DNA from: Peptostreptococcus anaerobius VPI 4330 = DSM 2949
GTDB lineage: Bacteria; Bacillota; Clostridia; Peptostreptococcales; Peptostreptococcaceae
Direction: 5' to 3'
NCBI RefSeq assembly: GCF_000381525.1
Contig: NZ_KB906610.1
Location: forward strand, 1-64,000
Length of the DNA stretch: 64,000 nucleotides
A program made the position numbers and the translations under genes. How positions within the stretch are numbered: the first letter of the stretch is position 1; the number at the start of each line of letters is the position of its first letter. A model generated the notes under the pieces. That model was not told the origin of the DNA, did not search any database, and saw only the letters and a program-made list of their open reading frames with translations. This document shows positions 9,121-18,005 of this stretch, one piece after another.

Positions 9121-9646
9121 GTATGTAGCGAGAAAAATTTTGATAGTAGATGGCTATAATGTAATAAATGCTTGGTCTGTACTTAAAAAGCTAGGTGAAG
9201 ATGACTTGGAGTCTGCAAGAAATAAGTTGGTAGCTTATGTGATGGAGTATTCCAAGATAAAGGGATATGAGGCCCATGTGGTATTTGACGCCTATAATGT
9301 AAAGGGCGTGGATGAAAAAATAGAGCACCACCATGATGTTACGGTTGTATTTACAAAGGAAAATCAGACAGCGGATACCTATATAGAGAAGTTTATATCA
9401 GGTCTTTCAAAGTATGATGAGGTATATGTAGCAACAAGTGACTATGCCGAGCAGCAGATAATCCTGGGCAAGGGATGTTCTAGGATACCTGCAAGAGAGC
9501 TGATAGGAGACCTTTCTTCAGCCAAGGAAGAACTAAGACGTGACAATCACTCTAGGATAAAGAAGTACAACAACATGAATAGGTTGGAGAATAAGATATC
9601 TCCTGATGTATTTTCTAGGTTGGAAGAAATTAGGAGAAAAAAATAA
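9107..9646 (+). CDS. NYN-domain ribonuclease, YacP/Rae1 family
   Basis: This 179-residue protein uses ATG 9107, giving MQKNKYVARKILIVDGYNVINAW. An earlier in-frame ATG at 9056 would add 17 residues that merely translate the rlmB end, so I reject it. The NYN/PIN nuclease signature DGYNVI, a mid-protein FTKENQTADTYIEK and VATSDYAEQQ carry the conserved acidic residues. B. subtilis Rae1 cleaves mRNA on ribosomes. It overlaps rlmB by 14 bp, inside the conserved cluster. Confidence 0.88.
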   Translation: MQKNKYVARKILIVDGYNVINAWSVLKKLGEDDLESARNKLVAYVMEYSKIKGYEAHVVFDAYNVKGVDEKIEHHHDVTVVFTKENQTADTYIEKFISGLSKYDEVYVATSDYAEQQIILGKGCSRIPARELIGDLSSAKEELRRDNHSRIKKYNNMNRLENKISPDVFSRLEEIRRKK

Positions 9647-9663
9647 AATAGGGGGATTTTTGT

Positions 9664-10317
9664 ATGCAGGAAGAGATAGAAGACCAACACCCTAAATGCC
9701 ATGAACAAGACCTAGATTATGAACTTGTAGATATGGCAAAACAGGGTGATAAATACGCTATCAATAAATTAATAGAAAAATACTCTATAATGGTAAAGGC
9801 CAAGGCTAAGACCTATTTCTTGGTTGGGGCTGATAAAGAAGATATTATTCAAGAGGGACTAATAGGATTATATAAGGCTATTAGGGACTATGATGAAGAT
9901 AAGACTTGTTCATTTAGGCATTTTGCAGATATCTGTGTTACAAGACAGATAATAACGGCTATAAAGACAGCTACTAGGCAAAAGCATATACCTCTAAACA
10001 CATACATATCTCTTAATAGACCCATGTTTGAAGAGGAATCAGAAAGAACCCTATATGATATGGTAACTACAAGTCTAGACAATGATCCAGAGGGCTTGGT
10101 TATAGACAAGGAAGCCTATAAGGATATGGAAAATAGGATGAAAAAGACCTTGAGCAAGTTTGAAGAAGAGGTCTTTATCAGATACCTATCAGGCCAGTCC
10201 TATAGTGATATAGCGATATCCCTAAGCAAGGATGCAAAATCTGTAGACAATGCTATCCAGAGGGTAAAGAAAAAATTAGAAAAAAATCTGAGCGAGTATT
10301 CTGAAGTAGTTCTCTAG
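9664..10317 (+). CDS. sigH: RNA polymerase sigma factor SigH
   Basis: This 217-residue sigma-70-type factor has region 2 (EDIIQEGLIGLYKAIRDYD, the core-binding and -10 recognition segment, about residues 59-77) and region 4 (LSGQSYSDIAISLSKDAKSV, HTH for -35). In Firmicutes SigH drives transition-state, competence and early sporulation genes. Nothing in this window indicates whether the organism sporulates. It starts at ATG after AGGGGGA and is the last gene of the cysS cluster. In typical Clostridia rpmG-secE-nusG follow directly; here they lie about 47 kb away. Confidence 0.93.
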   Translation: MQEEIEDQHPKCHEQDLDYELVDMAKQGDKYAINKLIEKYSIMVKAKAKTYFLVGADKEDIIQEGLIGLYKAIRDYDEDKTCSFRHFADICVTRQIITAIKTATRQKHIPLNTYISLNRPMFEEESERTLYDMVTTSLDNDPEGLVIDKEAYKDMENRMKKTLSKFEEEVFIRYLSGQSYSDIAISLSKDAKSVDNAIQRVKKKLEKNLSEYSEVVL

Positions 10318-10341
10318 CTCGTATGATTTATAGAGTGTATA

Positions 10342-10434
10342 AAAGAGGTTGACCCAAGTTATATCTATTTTCCTCACTGGACCTAGCAGTAAGAGGGTGA
10401 TATATTACAAGCTAGTCCACCTCTTTATTTTTTA
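10342..10434 (+). terminator. Terminator with long structured loop after sigH
   Basis: AAAGAGGTTGAC (10342-10353) pairs with GTCCACCTCTTT (10415-10426) with one mismatch, followed by ATTTTTT. The roughly 60-nt interior contains further self-complementary pieces (TATATC/GATATA, CCTC/GAGG, CTG/CAG), so the whole is one long imperfect hairpin. Confidence 0.6.
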
Positions 10435-10446
10435 TGGAAATAAAAA

Positions 10447-10470
10447 AGTACTGGTCAAATGACCAGTACT
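10447..10470 (-). terminator. Terminator of tRNA-Arg
   Basis: Perfect 10-bp stem AGTACTGGTC/GACCAGTACT with a 4-nt loop. On the minus strand it is followed by TTTTTT, five bases beyond the tRNA 3' end. Confidence 0.85.
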
Positions 10471-10475
10471 AAAAG

Positions 10476-10549
10476 TGTCCCTGACTGGAGTCGAACCAGC
10501 GACCTTTCGCTTAGGAGGCGAACGCTCTATCCTGCTGAGCTACAAAGAC
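10476..10549 (-). tRNA. tRNA-Arg (anticodon CCT)
   Basis: The minus strand folds into a full cloverleaf of 74 nt. The acceptor stem is GTCTTTG/CAGGGAC with G-T pairs and discriminator A. The D arm is GCTCAGCAGGATAGAGC. The anticodon stem TTCGC/GCGAA holds loop CTCCTAA, and the T arm contains GGTTCGACTCC. The anticodon CCT reads AGG, which is visibly a frequent Arg codon in the neighbouring genes. CCA is not encoded. Confidence 0.96.
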
Positions 10550-10566
10550 ATACATTTACACTAAAT

Positions 10567-10595
10567 ATTCTACCACAAACTTCTAAAATGGACAA
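10567..10595 (-). promoter_or_regulatory. Promoter of tRNA-Arg
   Basis: On the minus strand TTGTCC and TAGAAT are separated by 17 bp, with the -10 box 17 bp upstream of the tRNA 5' end. Confidence 0.65.
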
Positions 10596-10695
10596 TAGTT
10601 CTTGGAAAATTTGCTTGATATTGAAAAGATAGTCTATAAATCTAGTTTAGGGTGTATAATAAAAATATATAAAAGATAGTAAGGGAGGTATCGAT

Positions 10696-12018
10696 ATGTA
10701 TATATTTGTAGGTATGTTAATAGCCTTTATAGCAGGTTTTTTATATCTATCAAGGAATAAGGAAAAGGTTGATAATTCAATAGCAGACCAGGTCAGACAA
10801 GAGATTAGAGACGGGGTTAGCAAGGAGATAAAGATATACCATATAAGTGACCTCCATTATTTATCTGCTAGGCTTACAGATTACAAAAAATCGTTCGAGG
10901 ATAAGGTAGAGTACTTCGATGCCAAGTCAGTTAGGTATGTAAGGGAGATATTTGACTGCTTTGTACAGGAGTGCATAAATACCAAGCCAGACCTGGTTGT
11001 ATTTAGCGGTGATTTAACCTTTAATGGCGAAAGACTAAGCCATATAGATCTAAGGGATAAGTTGATGGTTCTTAGGTCCAACAAGATACCGGTTGTTGTA
11101 ATACCGGGCAACCACGACATAGACAATGAAATTTCTTGTAGTTTTTTTGGAGACCAAGACCAAGAAGTAGACAACGTATCAATAGATGAATTTGTAAATA
11201 TATATAGGGATTTTGGATATGGAGATTCATCTAGAGTCATATCAAGGGACAAGCATTCACTGAGCTACCTATACAGGCTTAGCCCAGGGGTTAGCTTATT
11301 GATGCTAGATACAAACACAGGCAAGAATAAAAAGTACATCTGCAATTCTACATATAGGTGGATAGAAAACGCTTTGATAAGCGCTCACAAGAGAAATGAA
11401 AGGGTGATAGGGGTCAGCCACCAAAATATCCTTGCCCACAACAAGATGTTTGTATCAGGCTACAAGATAGATAACAGTTCCAAGCTAGTAGACCTCTACA
11501 ACAAGTACAATGTAAGGCTAAACCTAAGTGGTCATATGCATTCTCAACACCTTGCAGAGTACAAGAATGTATATGATGCTGCCGTATCTTGTCTTAGCCT
11601 ATATCCAAACCAATATTCTGTAATCAGTATAGGACTCAGGGGAGATATATCCTACGAGACCATGAGGCTAGATATAGAAAAGTGGGCACAGTTGTATTCA
11701 AAGCCAGACAAAAACCTCTTGAACTTTAAGAATTATTCAAGGGAATTTATAGTGAGGGCGACAAAGAATCAGACGGATAGGGTTATAAAGAATATTGAAA
11801 TAGATGAAGAAGAAAAATACAAGATGATGAATTTTATGGTCGATACTAGTATAGCATATTTTTCAGGAAGGATGTTAGAGCATCCAGAACTCAATATCAA
11901 GAGTGATGGCTATAGATTTTGGCAAAAGTATTGTGATAAGACTTTTTTGGCATCTTATTTGGAGAGTATATATTCAGAAGATCCTAAAGACCACAATAAA
12001 TTTGATATAAGGTCTTAG
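10696..12018 (+). CDS. Membrane-anchored calcineurin-like metallophosphoesterase
   Basis: This 440-residue protein has an N-terminal membrane segment (about residues 2-17) and then a metallophosphoesterase domain. The metal-binding motifs appear in order: HISDLHY (near 52), VFSGDLTF (near 102), IPGNHDID (near 138), GVSHQN (near 238) and NLSGHMHSQH (near 278). All dinuclear-metal ligands seem present. About 120 C-terminal residues show no motif I recognise. It starts at ATG after AGGGAGGT. The substrate is unknown; relatives include 3',5'-cyclic nucleotide and polar-headgroup phosphodiesterases. Confidence 0.85.
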   Translation: MYIFVGMLIAFIAGFLYLSRNKEKVDNSIADQVRQEIRDGVSKEIKIYHISDLHYLSARLTDYKKSFEDKVEYFDAKSVRYVREIFDCFVQECINTKPDLVVFSGDLTFNGERLSHIDLRDKLMVLRSNKIPVVVIPGNHDIDNEISCSFFGDQDQEVDNVSIDEFVNIYRDFGYGDSSRVISRDKHSLSYLYRLSPGVSLLMLDTNTGKNKKYICNSTYRWIENALISAHKRNERVIGVSHQNILAHNKMFVSGYKIDNSSKLVDLYNKYNVRLNLSGHMHSQHLAEYKNVYDAAVSCLSLYPNQYSVISIGLRGDISYETMRLDIEKWAQLYSKPDKNLLNFKNYSREFIVRATKNQTDRVIKNIEIDEEEKYKMMNFMVDTSIAYFSGRMLEHPELNIKSDGYRFWQKYCDKTFLASYLESIYSEDPKDHNKFDIRS

Positions 12019-12045
12019 ATATATTTACAATATAATAGAGTAGTT

Positions 12046-12097
12046 TTTAGCGTAGATGTATAGCTGATGCTTATTTGGCTCTTCTACGCTAAATTTA
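12046..12097 (+). terminator. Terminator after phosphoesterase gene
   Basis: TTTAGCGTAGA (12046-12056) and TCTACGCTAAA (12083-12093) form a perfect 11-bp stem. The T-rich tail (TTTATAT) is short, so termination strength is uncertain. Confidence 0.6.
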
Positions 12098-12323
12098 TAT
12101 AATTAAAGGGGAGATCGTTATCTCGATATTTTAGGATAATAAATTAACAATAAAATAAAGATAAGGTTATAAAATAAAGGATATATTGTTTATAATTAAA
12201 CATTATTTATAGTTAGGAAAGCTTGAAAATCTATAAATAATAGGTTTAATAGGTAATTATCATAAAAAACCCTATTAATTTGACAAAAAAACATAAAAAA
12301 TTCATAAAATTTATCAGTTAATA

Positions 12324-12339
12324 TGTTGACAAATAAACA
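12324..12339 (+). promoter_or_regulatory. Rex-like operator 1 over adhE -35
   Basis: TGTTGACAAATAAACA differs at two positions from the Rex-type pattern TGTTAANNNNTTAACA and covers the -35 box. It matches site 2 (12357) at 13 of 16 bases, 33 bp away, about three helical turns. Confidence 0.4.
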
Positions 12340-12354
12340 GAGTGGGAGTACAAT
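12326..12354 (+). promoter_or_regulatory. adhE promoter
   Basis: TTGACA (12326-12331) and TACAAT (12349-12354) are separated by exactly 17 bp, about 90 bp upstream of the adhE start. This is a near-consensus housekeeping promoter. Confidence 0.75.
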
Positions 12355-12356
12355 AA

Positions 12357-12372
12357 TGTTAATAAATAAACG
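12357..12372 (+). promoter_or_regulatory. Rex-like operator 2 at adhE start site
   Basis: TGTTAATAAATAAACG lies immediately downstream of the -10 box, over the expected transcription start. The left half matches the Rex consensus perfectly; the right half has two mismatches. Rex control of adhE by NADH/NAD+ ratio is well established in Clostridia, which makes this plausible. Confidence 0.45.
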
Positions 12373-12441
12373 ATAATAAACTTATTTAATACTATTTATT
12401 TAAAAACGGGCCCATATTATTATGATTTTGGAGGTAGAGAG

Positions 12442-15075
12442 ATGTCAAAGCAAAACCAAGCAATACAAGAAGATAAGGATTATATTGTAAAAGACCTAAG
12501 TACTTTTGAGAGAAAACTAAAAGAGGTAAGAGAGGCTCAGAATATATTTGCCAGCTTCAGCCAGGAGAAAGTAGACCATATATTTAGGGAAGCGGCTCTT
12601 GCAGCCAACCACAAAAGGATAGACCTAGCTATAATGGCAAACAAAGAGACTGGAATGGGTATTCTTGAGGACAAGGTCATCAAGAACAACTATGCTGCTG
12701 AATATACTTACAATGCCTATAAAAATACAAAAACTTGTGGTCTGGTAGAACAAGATGATGCTTTTGGAATCAAGAAAATATATGAACCAGTTGGTGTTAT
12801 AGCAGCGGTTATACCTACTACTAATCCTACTTCAACTGCAATATTTAAGACATTGATATCTTTAAAGACTAGAAATGGTATAATAATATCCCCACATCCA
12901 AGGGCAAAAAAATCGACTATAGCTGCTGCTAAGACTGTATTGGAGGCAGCTGTAAAGGCGGGGGCTCCAGAGGGAATAATAGCATGGGTTGATGAACCAT
13001 CTATAGAACTTACAGCAGAATTGATGAAGGAAGCGGATTTAATATTGGCAACTGGAGGTCCTGGTATGGTGCATTCAGCTTATTCATCAGGCAAGCCAGC
13101 TGTTGGTGTAGGGGCTGGTAATGTTCCAGCTATAATCGACGAGAGCGCTGACTATAAGACAGCAGTAAGTTCAATAATCCTATCTAAGTCTTTTGACAAT
13201 GGTATGATATGTGCATCAGAGCAGTCAGTATTAGTGCCAGCCAAGGACTATGATTTGATAAGGGATGAATTTGTATACAGGGGAGCCTATCTTCTAAAGG
13301 GCGATGAAGTAGATAAGTTTAGAAAAATAATTTTGAATGAAGCTGGTGGATTGAATAGTAAAATCGTAGGTCAATCACCTAGAAATCTAGGTAAGTTGGC
13401 AGGTGTTGATATACCAAAAACTGCCAGAATAGTCATAGCGGAGGTTGAGCAAACAGATTTTGTGGAGCCATTTGCCCATGAAAAACTTTCACCTATTTTA
13501 GCTATGTACAAGTATGAAAATTTTGATGATGCTGTTCAAAAGGCAGAGCACCTAGTAGAACAAGGTGGTCTTGGACACACATCATCACTATATATAGACA
13601 CTATAAAGTGTAAGGAAAAACTAGACAAGTTTATCAAGTCTATGAAGACTTGTAGGATAGTAGTCAATACTCCATCATCTCAGGGTGGTATAGGTGACCT
13701 TTACAACTTTAAGCTAGCACCATCATTTACACTTGGATGTGGTTCCTGGGGTGGAAATTCAGTATCTGAAAATGTTGGTGTAAAGCACTTATTAAATACA
13801 AAAACTGTAGCTGAGAGGAGAGAGAATATGCTTTGGTTTAGGACACCTGAAAAGGTATATTTCAAAAAGGGATGTTTACCTGTTGCTATGCAGGAATTTA
13901 AGGATGTTATGAACAAGAAAAAGGCATTTATAGTGACTGACTCTTTCCTATATAAGAATGGTTACACAAAGAATATAACAGACCAGCTAGATGCTATGGG
14001 CATTGTACATACTACATTCTTTGATGTTGAGCCTGATCCAACTTTAGCTTGTGCAAGACGTGGTGCAGAGGCCATGAAGAGCTTTGAACCGGACCTTATA
14101 ATAGCTGTAGGTGGTGGTTCAGCTATGGATGCTGGTAAGATTATGTGGGTTATGTATGAACATCCTGAGGCTGATTTCAAGGATATGGCAATGACATTTA
14201 TGGATATAAGAAAGAGGGTATATACATTCCCTAAGATGGGTGAAAAAGCCTACTTCTGTGCAATAGCAACATCAGCAGGTACTGGTTCAGAAGTTACTCC
14301 ATTTGCCGTAATAACTGACCAGGATGCTGGTATAAAGTATCCTCTAGCAGACTATGAGCTACTTCCAAATATGGCTATTGTAGATGCTGATATGATGATG
14401 GATATGCCACCTAGGTTGACTGCTTCATCAGGTATAGATGCCTTGACACATGCTCTAGAAGCATACGTATCAGTTATGAGGTCAGAGCCAGCAGATGGAC
14501 TTGCTCTTAAGGCTGGTAAATCTATATTCGAATACCTTCCTCAGGCCTACAGAGAAGGAACTACTAATGAAAAGGCAAGAGAAAAGATGGCTATAGCATC
14601 AACTATGGCAGGTATGGCATTTGCTAATGCTTTCTTGGGAGTGTGTCACTCAATGGCTCATAAGTTAGGAGCCTTCCACCATGTTCAGCACGGTGTGGCC
14701 AATGCTATGTTAATAACTCATGTTATAAAATACAACTGTTCAGAGGCCCCAGTAAAGATGGGAACTTTCCCTCAGTACAAGTATCCTGACTGCGTTGAAA
14801 GATATGCTGAATTTGCTAGATTCTGCGGTGTTAAGTCTGGAAATGATGACATGGAAACAGTAAACAACCTTATAAAGGCTATAGAAGACTTGAGAAAGGA
14901 AACTGGAGTTCCAGCTAGCATCAAGGAAGCCGGCATAGATGAAAAAGCCTTCTTGGATAGTTTAGATGACATGACTTTACAGGCATTTGATGACCAATGT
15001 ACAGGTGCCAACCCAAGATATCCATTAGTTGAAGAACTAAAGGAGATGTACTTAAATGCCTACTATGGAAAATAG
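12442..15075 (+). CDS. adhE: Bifunctional acetaldehyde-CoA/alcohol dehydrogenase
   Basis: This 877-residue fermentation enzyme reduces acetyl-CoA to acetaldehyde and then ethanol, reoxidising NADH. The N-terminal aldehyde dehydrogenase half has the catalytic Cys257 in GMICASEQSV and a Gly-rich GVGAGNVPA. The C-terminal iron-dependent alcohol dehydrogenase half starts near residue 470, with GGGSAMDAGKIMW and the metal-ligand histidines in DALTHALEAYVS and GVCHSMAHKLGAFHH. Length and domain order are those of full AdhE spirosome-forming enzymes. It is monocistronic, with a strong GGAGG site and its own promoter and terminator. Confidence 0.97.
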   Translation: MSKQNQAIQEDKDYIVKDLSTFERKLKEVREAQNIFASFSQEKVDHIFREAALAANHKRIDLAIMANKETGMGILEDKVIKNNYAAEYTYNAYKNTKTCGLVEQDDAFGIKKIYEPVGVIAAVIPTTNPTSTAIFKTLISLKTRNGIIISPHPRAKKSTIAAAKTVLEAAVKAGAPEGIIAWVDEPSIELTAELMKEADLILATGGPGMVHSAYSSGKPAVGVGAGNVPAIIDESADYKTAVSSIILSKSFDNGMICASEQSVLVPAKDYDLIRDEFVYRGAYLLKGDEVDKFRKIILNEAGGLNSKIVGQSPRNLGKLAGVDIPKTARIVIAEVEQTDFVEPFAHEKLSPILAMYKYENFDDAVQKAEHLVEQGGLGHTSSLYIDTIKCKEKLDKFIKSMKTCRIVVNTPSSQGGIGDLYNFKLAPSFTLGCGSWGGNSVSENVGVKHLLNTKTVAERRENMLWFRTPEKVYFKKGCLPVAMQEFKDVMNKKKAFIVTDSFLYKNGYTKNITDQLDAMGIVHTTFFDVEPDPTLACARRGAEAMKSFEPDLIIAVGGGSAMDAGKIMWVMYEHPEADFKDMAMTFMDIRKRVYTFPKMGEKAYFCAIATSAGTGSEVTPFAVITDQDAGIKYPLADYELLPNMAIVDADMMMDMPPRLTASSGIDALTHALEAYVSVMRSEPADGLALKAGKSIFEYLPQAYREGTTNEKAREKMAIASTMAGMAFANAFLGVCHSMAHKLGAFHHVQHGVANAMLITHVIKYNCSEAPVKMGTFPQYKYPDCVERYAEFARFCGVKSGNDDMETVNNLIKAIEDLRKETGVPASIKEAGIDEKAFLDSLDDMTLQAFDDQCTGANPRYPLVEELKEMYLNAYYGK

Positions 15076-15123
15076 TAATCTGTAGAGATTAGATTTTTAC
15101 AATTTATAATATCATATACTATA

Positions 15124-15163
15124 AATACCATGAGAAAATTATTTTCTCGTGGTATTTTTATTT
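15124..15163 (+). terminator. adhE terminator
   Basis: AATACCATGAGAAAAT pairs with ATTTTCTCGTGGTATT, with one G-T pair, followed by TTTATTTT. Confidence 0.85.
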
Positions 15164-15426
15164 TAAGAGGATGACAAAAAGTTTAATTTAAATAGCAAAA
15201 TAAACAATTATATTAAGTTTCAAAGATGAAATTGGAGTTTTCAATATTAAATGTGGATATTTATTGGTTTAGAGTTTAATTAAACAATTTGAAAATTTCT
15301 ACAAATAAAAAAATTAGATACCTGTATTTTGGGTATATTAGCAATATAACGATTTCCTATTATGAAATTAAAGTTTTACTTAAAAAACAGAGTTTATAAA
15401 TCGAAAAAGGTAAAGGAGAAGGACAA

Positions 15427-17214
15427 ATGAGCAAAAAAGAAATATTAAGTGGTAATCAGGCTATTGCTAGAGGTTTTTATGAAGCAGGTGGTATGGTTGC
15501 AACAGCATACCCAGGATCACCAACCGTTGATGTAATCGAATCTATGAAAAGCGAGTACAGCGATGATATATATTCAGAGTTTTCAATGAATGAGAAGGTT
15601 GCGCTTGAAGTAGGTATAGGTTCTTGTTATGGTGGGCTTAGGACACTTGTAACTATGAAGCACGTTGGTGTCAATATATGTATGGACCCATTGATGAGTT
15701 TTACTCAGTCGCCTATAGATGCAGGATTTATGCTAGTATCAGGTGATGACCCAGGTATGTCAAGTTCACAGAATGAACAGGACAATAGAATACTAGGTAA
15801 GTTTGCCAATATGGCTATATTCGACCCAGCTGACTCACAGGATGCCAAGGACTATGTAAAGGCAGGCCTTGATATCAGTGAAGAATACCAGATGCCAGTA
15901 ATGATGAGAATAACAAGTAGGATATGTCATGCTAGGTCCCTAGTAGAGATAGGTCAAAGAGAAGAAAAGATGGGACCGAAGTTCAGTGGCAAGCCATCAC
16001 TTTCTTGTATGTTGCCTCCTCATACCTTTAAGCACCAGTACACAATGAAAGAAAGAATCGAAAAGTTACAGGAAGCTGCCAACGATTTAAGTATAAACAA
16101 GCTAGAAGAATATGGGAGTGATAGCCTAGTTATAACATCAGGTATATGTTACTACAACTTCAAGGAAGTCTGTCCAGACGTGGATGTACTGAAGCTAGGT
16201 ATGGTATATCCACTTCCAATAGACAAGATCAAAAATCTTGCTAAAAAGTATTCAAAAGTAATAGTAATAGAAGAAATGATGCCATTTATTGAAAATGAGT
16301 TAAAGTTAAATGGTATAGACTGTGTAGGTAAGGAGTATTTCAGCTTTACTAATGAACTACACTCAGAAGTAATAGAAGAAGGCCTAGTAAAGATAGGTGT
16401 CCTAAAGGAAAGGAAACTACTAGATCCAGCCAAGGACGACACTACAGCTAGAGGTCCATTATTCTGTGCAGGATGTCCTCATAGACCAGTATTCGATATA
16501 CTGAAAAAGTCTAAGGTGACAGTTGTAGGAGATATAGGCTGCTATACAATGGGATTATTGTACCCATGGGAAGTCCTAAAGGTAAATATCAGTATGGGTG
16601 CATCTCTTGGTATCATAAAGGGTCTAAGATATGCTATGGACAAGCAAGGTGATGTAGACAAGCCAGTAGTAGGTGTAATAGGCGATGGTACATTCTTCCA
16701 TTCAGGAATACCAGGCTTTGCCAACCTACAGTACCAGCTAAAGGGCGACGAAAACATCACTATGATAGTCCTAGATAATGCTACAACAGCCATGACTGGT
16801 GGTCAGCCAACAGGTGAGTCATTTCATATGGACCAGACAGGCCAGGATATATCTATAGAGGCGACTCTTAGAAATATGGGCTTTGATGATATCCAGGTGA
16901 TAGACCAGTTCAACTACAAAGAAGCAAAAGAAGCAATCGTTGGAGCTACTAAGAGAAAGGGTGTATCAGTAATCTTAACAAGTAGACCGTGTGCCTTGAG
17001 ATACAAGGTAAAAGAAACTCCATTTGAAGTAGATCCAACAATATGTATAGGATGTAAGACTTGTATCAAAACTAACTGTCCTCCTCTAAGAATGAAGAAG
17101 TATGATGGTATAGAAAAACTAAAATCATCAATAGATCCAAACCAGTGTGTAGGTTGTGGTATATGTGCTCAAGTTTGCCCAGTTGGTGCAATAAAGAGAA
17201 AAGAATCTAAGTAG
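15427..17214 (+). CDS. iorA: Indolepyruvate:ferredoxin oxidoreductase, alpha subunit
   Basis: This 595-residue subunit oxidatively decarboxylates aryl-pyruvates to aryl-acyl-CoA, passing electrons to ferredoxin. The N-terminal pyruvate-oxidoreductase domain is followed by a thiamine-diphosphate domain with FCAGCPHRP (near 345), GDIGCYTMG and IGDGTFFHSG (near 420), where the Mg-TPP ligands lie. Two C-terminal [4Fe-4S] clusters are visible in CIGCKTCIKTNCPP and CVGCGICAQVCPVGA. The site GGAGAAGG precedes its ATG. iorB follows after 19 bp, so the heterodimer is encoded as an operon used in aromatic amino-acid fermentation. Confidence 0.95.
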   Translation: MSKKEILSGNQAIARGFYEAGGMVATAYPGSPTVDVIESMKSEYSDDIYSEFSMNEKVALEVGIGSCYGGLRTLVTMKHVGVNICMDPLMSFTQSPIDAGFMLVSGDDPGMSSSQNEQDNRILGKFANMAIFDPADSQDAKDYVKAGLDISEEYQMPVMMRITSRICHARSLVEIGQREEKMGPKFSGKPSLSCMLPPHTFKHQYTMKERIEKLQEAANDLSINKLEEYGSDSLVITSGICYYNFKEVCPDVDVLKLGMVYPLPIDKIKNLAKKYSKVIVIEEMMPFIENELKLNGIDCVGKEYFSFTNELHSEVIEEGLVKIGVLKERKLLDPAKDDTTARGPLFCAGCPHRPVFDILKKSKVTVVGDIGCYTMGLLYPWEVLKVNISMGASLGIIKGLRYAMDKQGDVDKPVVGVIGDGTFFHSGIPGFANLQYQLKGDENITMIVLDNATTAMTGGQPTGESFHMDQTGQDISIEATLRNMGFDDIQVIDQFNYKEAKEAIVGATKRKGVSVILTSRPCALRYKVKETPFEVDPTICIGCKTCIKTNCPPLRMKKYDGIEKLKSSIDPNQCVGCGICAQVCPVGAIKRKESK

Positions 17215-17233
17215 TATTATGGAGGGAAGTAAA

Positions 17234-17818
17234 ATGGCAAATACAAATATAATTTTAGCAGGTGTAGGTGGTCAGGGTCTTGTAATGACTACCAAGATAA
17301 TAGCTCAGGCAGCCCATCTAGCAGGACTTGACGTAAAGACTAATGACGTTGTAGGCCTATCACAAAGAGGTGGTAAGGTATGGGGAAGTATAAGAATAGG
17401 TGAAAAAGTATTTTCTCCTAACGTGAGACCAGGAGATGTGGATATACTGATAGGTTTTGAAGCCCTAGAGGGTAGAAGATTTAGAAAAGAGCTAAAGAAA
17501 GACACATCAGTAGCTATAGTAAACAGGTATGAGATGGCTCCAACTCTTGTCCAGCAGGGTGTAGAAGAATATGCTACCGATATAGAAGAAGAATTAAATA
17601 AATATGCCGGTAGGGTCATATTTGAAGACTGTACAGCTAAGGCAGTTGAATTAGGAAATAAATCAGCTGCAAACATAGTTTTACTAGGTGTTTGCTCAAT
17701 GTTTGTAGAGGATATACCAGAAGATAAATGGATAGAGGCTATAGTGTCTAGTGTTCCTGAAAAGTTTGTTGAACTAAATAAAAAGGCATTTGCAGCCGGT
17801 AGAGAGATGGCTAAATAG
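17234..17818 (+). CDS. iorB: Indolepyruvate:ferredoxin oxidoreductase, beta subunit
   Basis: This 194-residue gamma-type subunit of 2-oxoacid oxidoreductases begins MANTNIILAGVGGQGLV; the GVGGQG loop and the NDVVGLSQRGGKVWGSIR segment are typical. I chose ATG 17234 because GGAGGG (17221-17226) sits 8 bp upstream; an ATG at 17219 precedes that site and would add only five residues. It pairs with IorA. The strong terminator at 17890 ends the unit. Confidence 0.94.
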   Translation: MANTNIILAGVGGQGLVMTTKIIAQAAHLAGLDVKTNDVVGLSQRGGKVWGSIRIGEKVFSPNVRPGDVDILIGFEALEGRRFRKELKKDTSVAIVNRYEMAPTLVQQGVEEYATDIEEELNKYAGRVIFEDCTAKAVELGNKSAANIVLLGVCSMFVEDIPEDKWIEAIVSSVPEKFVELNKKAFAAGREMAK

Positions 17819-17889
17819 TAGCTTAGATTAAAGAATATATATTTATAGAAAATTTTGGGATCTTTGTTAAATAAGATTAATGGGGATTC

Positions 17890-17940
17890 AAACAACGTTA
17901 GCTGGTGAGTGAAAAGATACACCAGCTTCGTTGTTTTTTA
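17890..17940 (+). terminator. iorAB terminator
   Basis: AACAACG..AGCTGGTG and CACCAGCT.CGTTGTT form a long stem with a single bulge, followed by TTTTTT. Confidence 0.88.
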
Positions 17941-18005
17941 TAAGCATTTCCTAACAGTATCAGATTCACACTTTTGTAGTGTTATTTCTACTGTAAGAAT
18001 GTATT

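Larger units (their letters stand above)
12098..12441 (+). other. Long AT-rich adhE upstream region with inverted repeats
   Basis: This stretch has no gene. It holds an 11-bp inverted repeat (ATTATTTATAG 12202-12212 / CTATAAATAAT 12231-12241) and an 8-bp one (TTAATAGG 12246-12253 / CCTATTAA 12271-12278). The adhE promoter and the Rex-like elements listed separately come after these. The structures upstream of the promoter may be DNA-level sites for regulators. Confidence 0.5.

Noticed and set aside
17305-17922. Minus-strand 205-codon frame over iorB
   Set aside because: Shadow of iorB; runs through the iorAB terminator and has no promoter or ribosome site.
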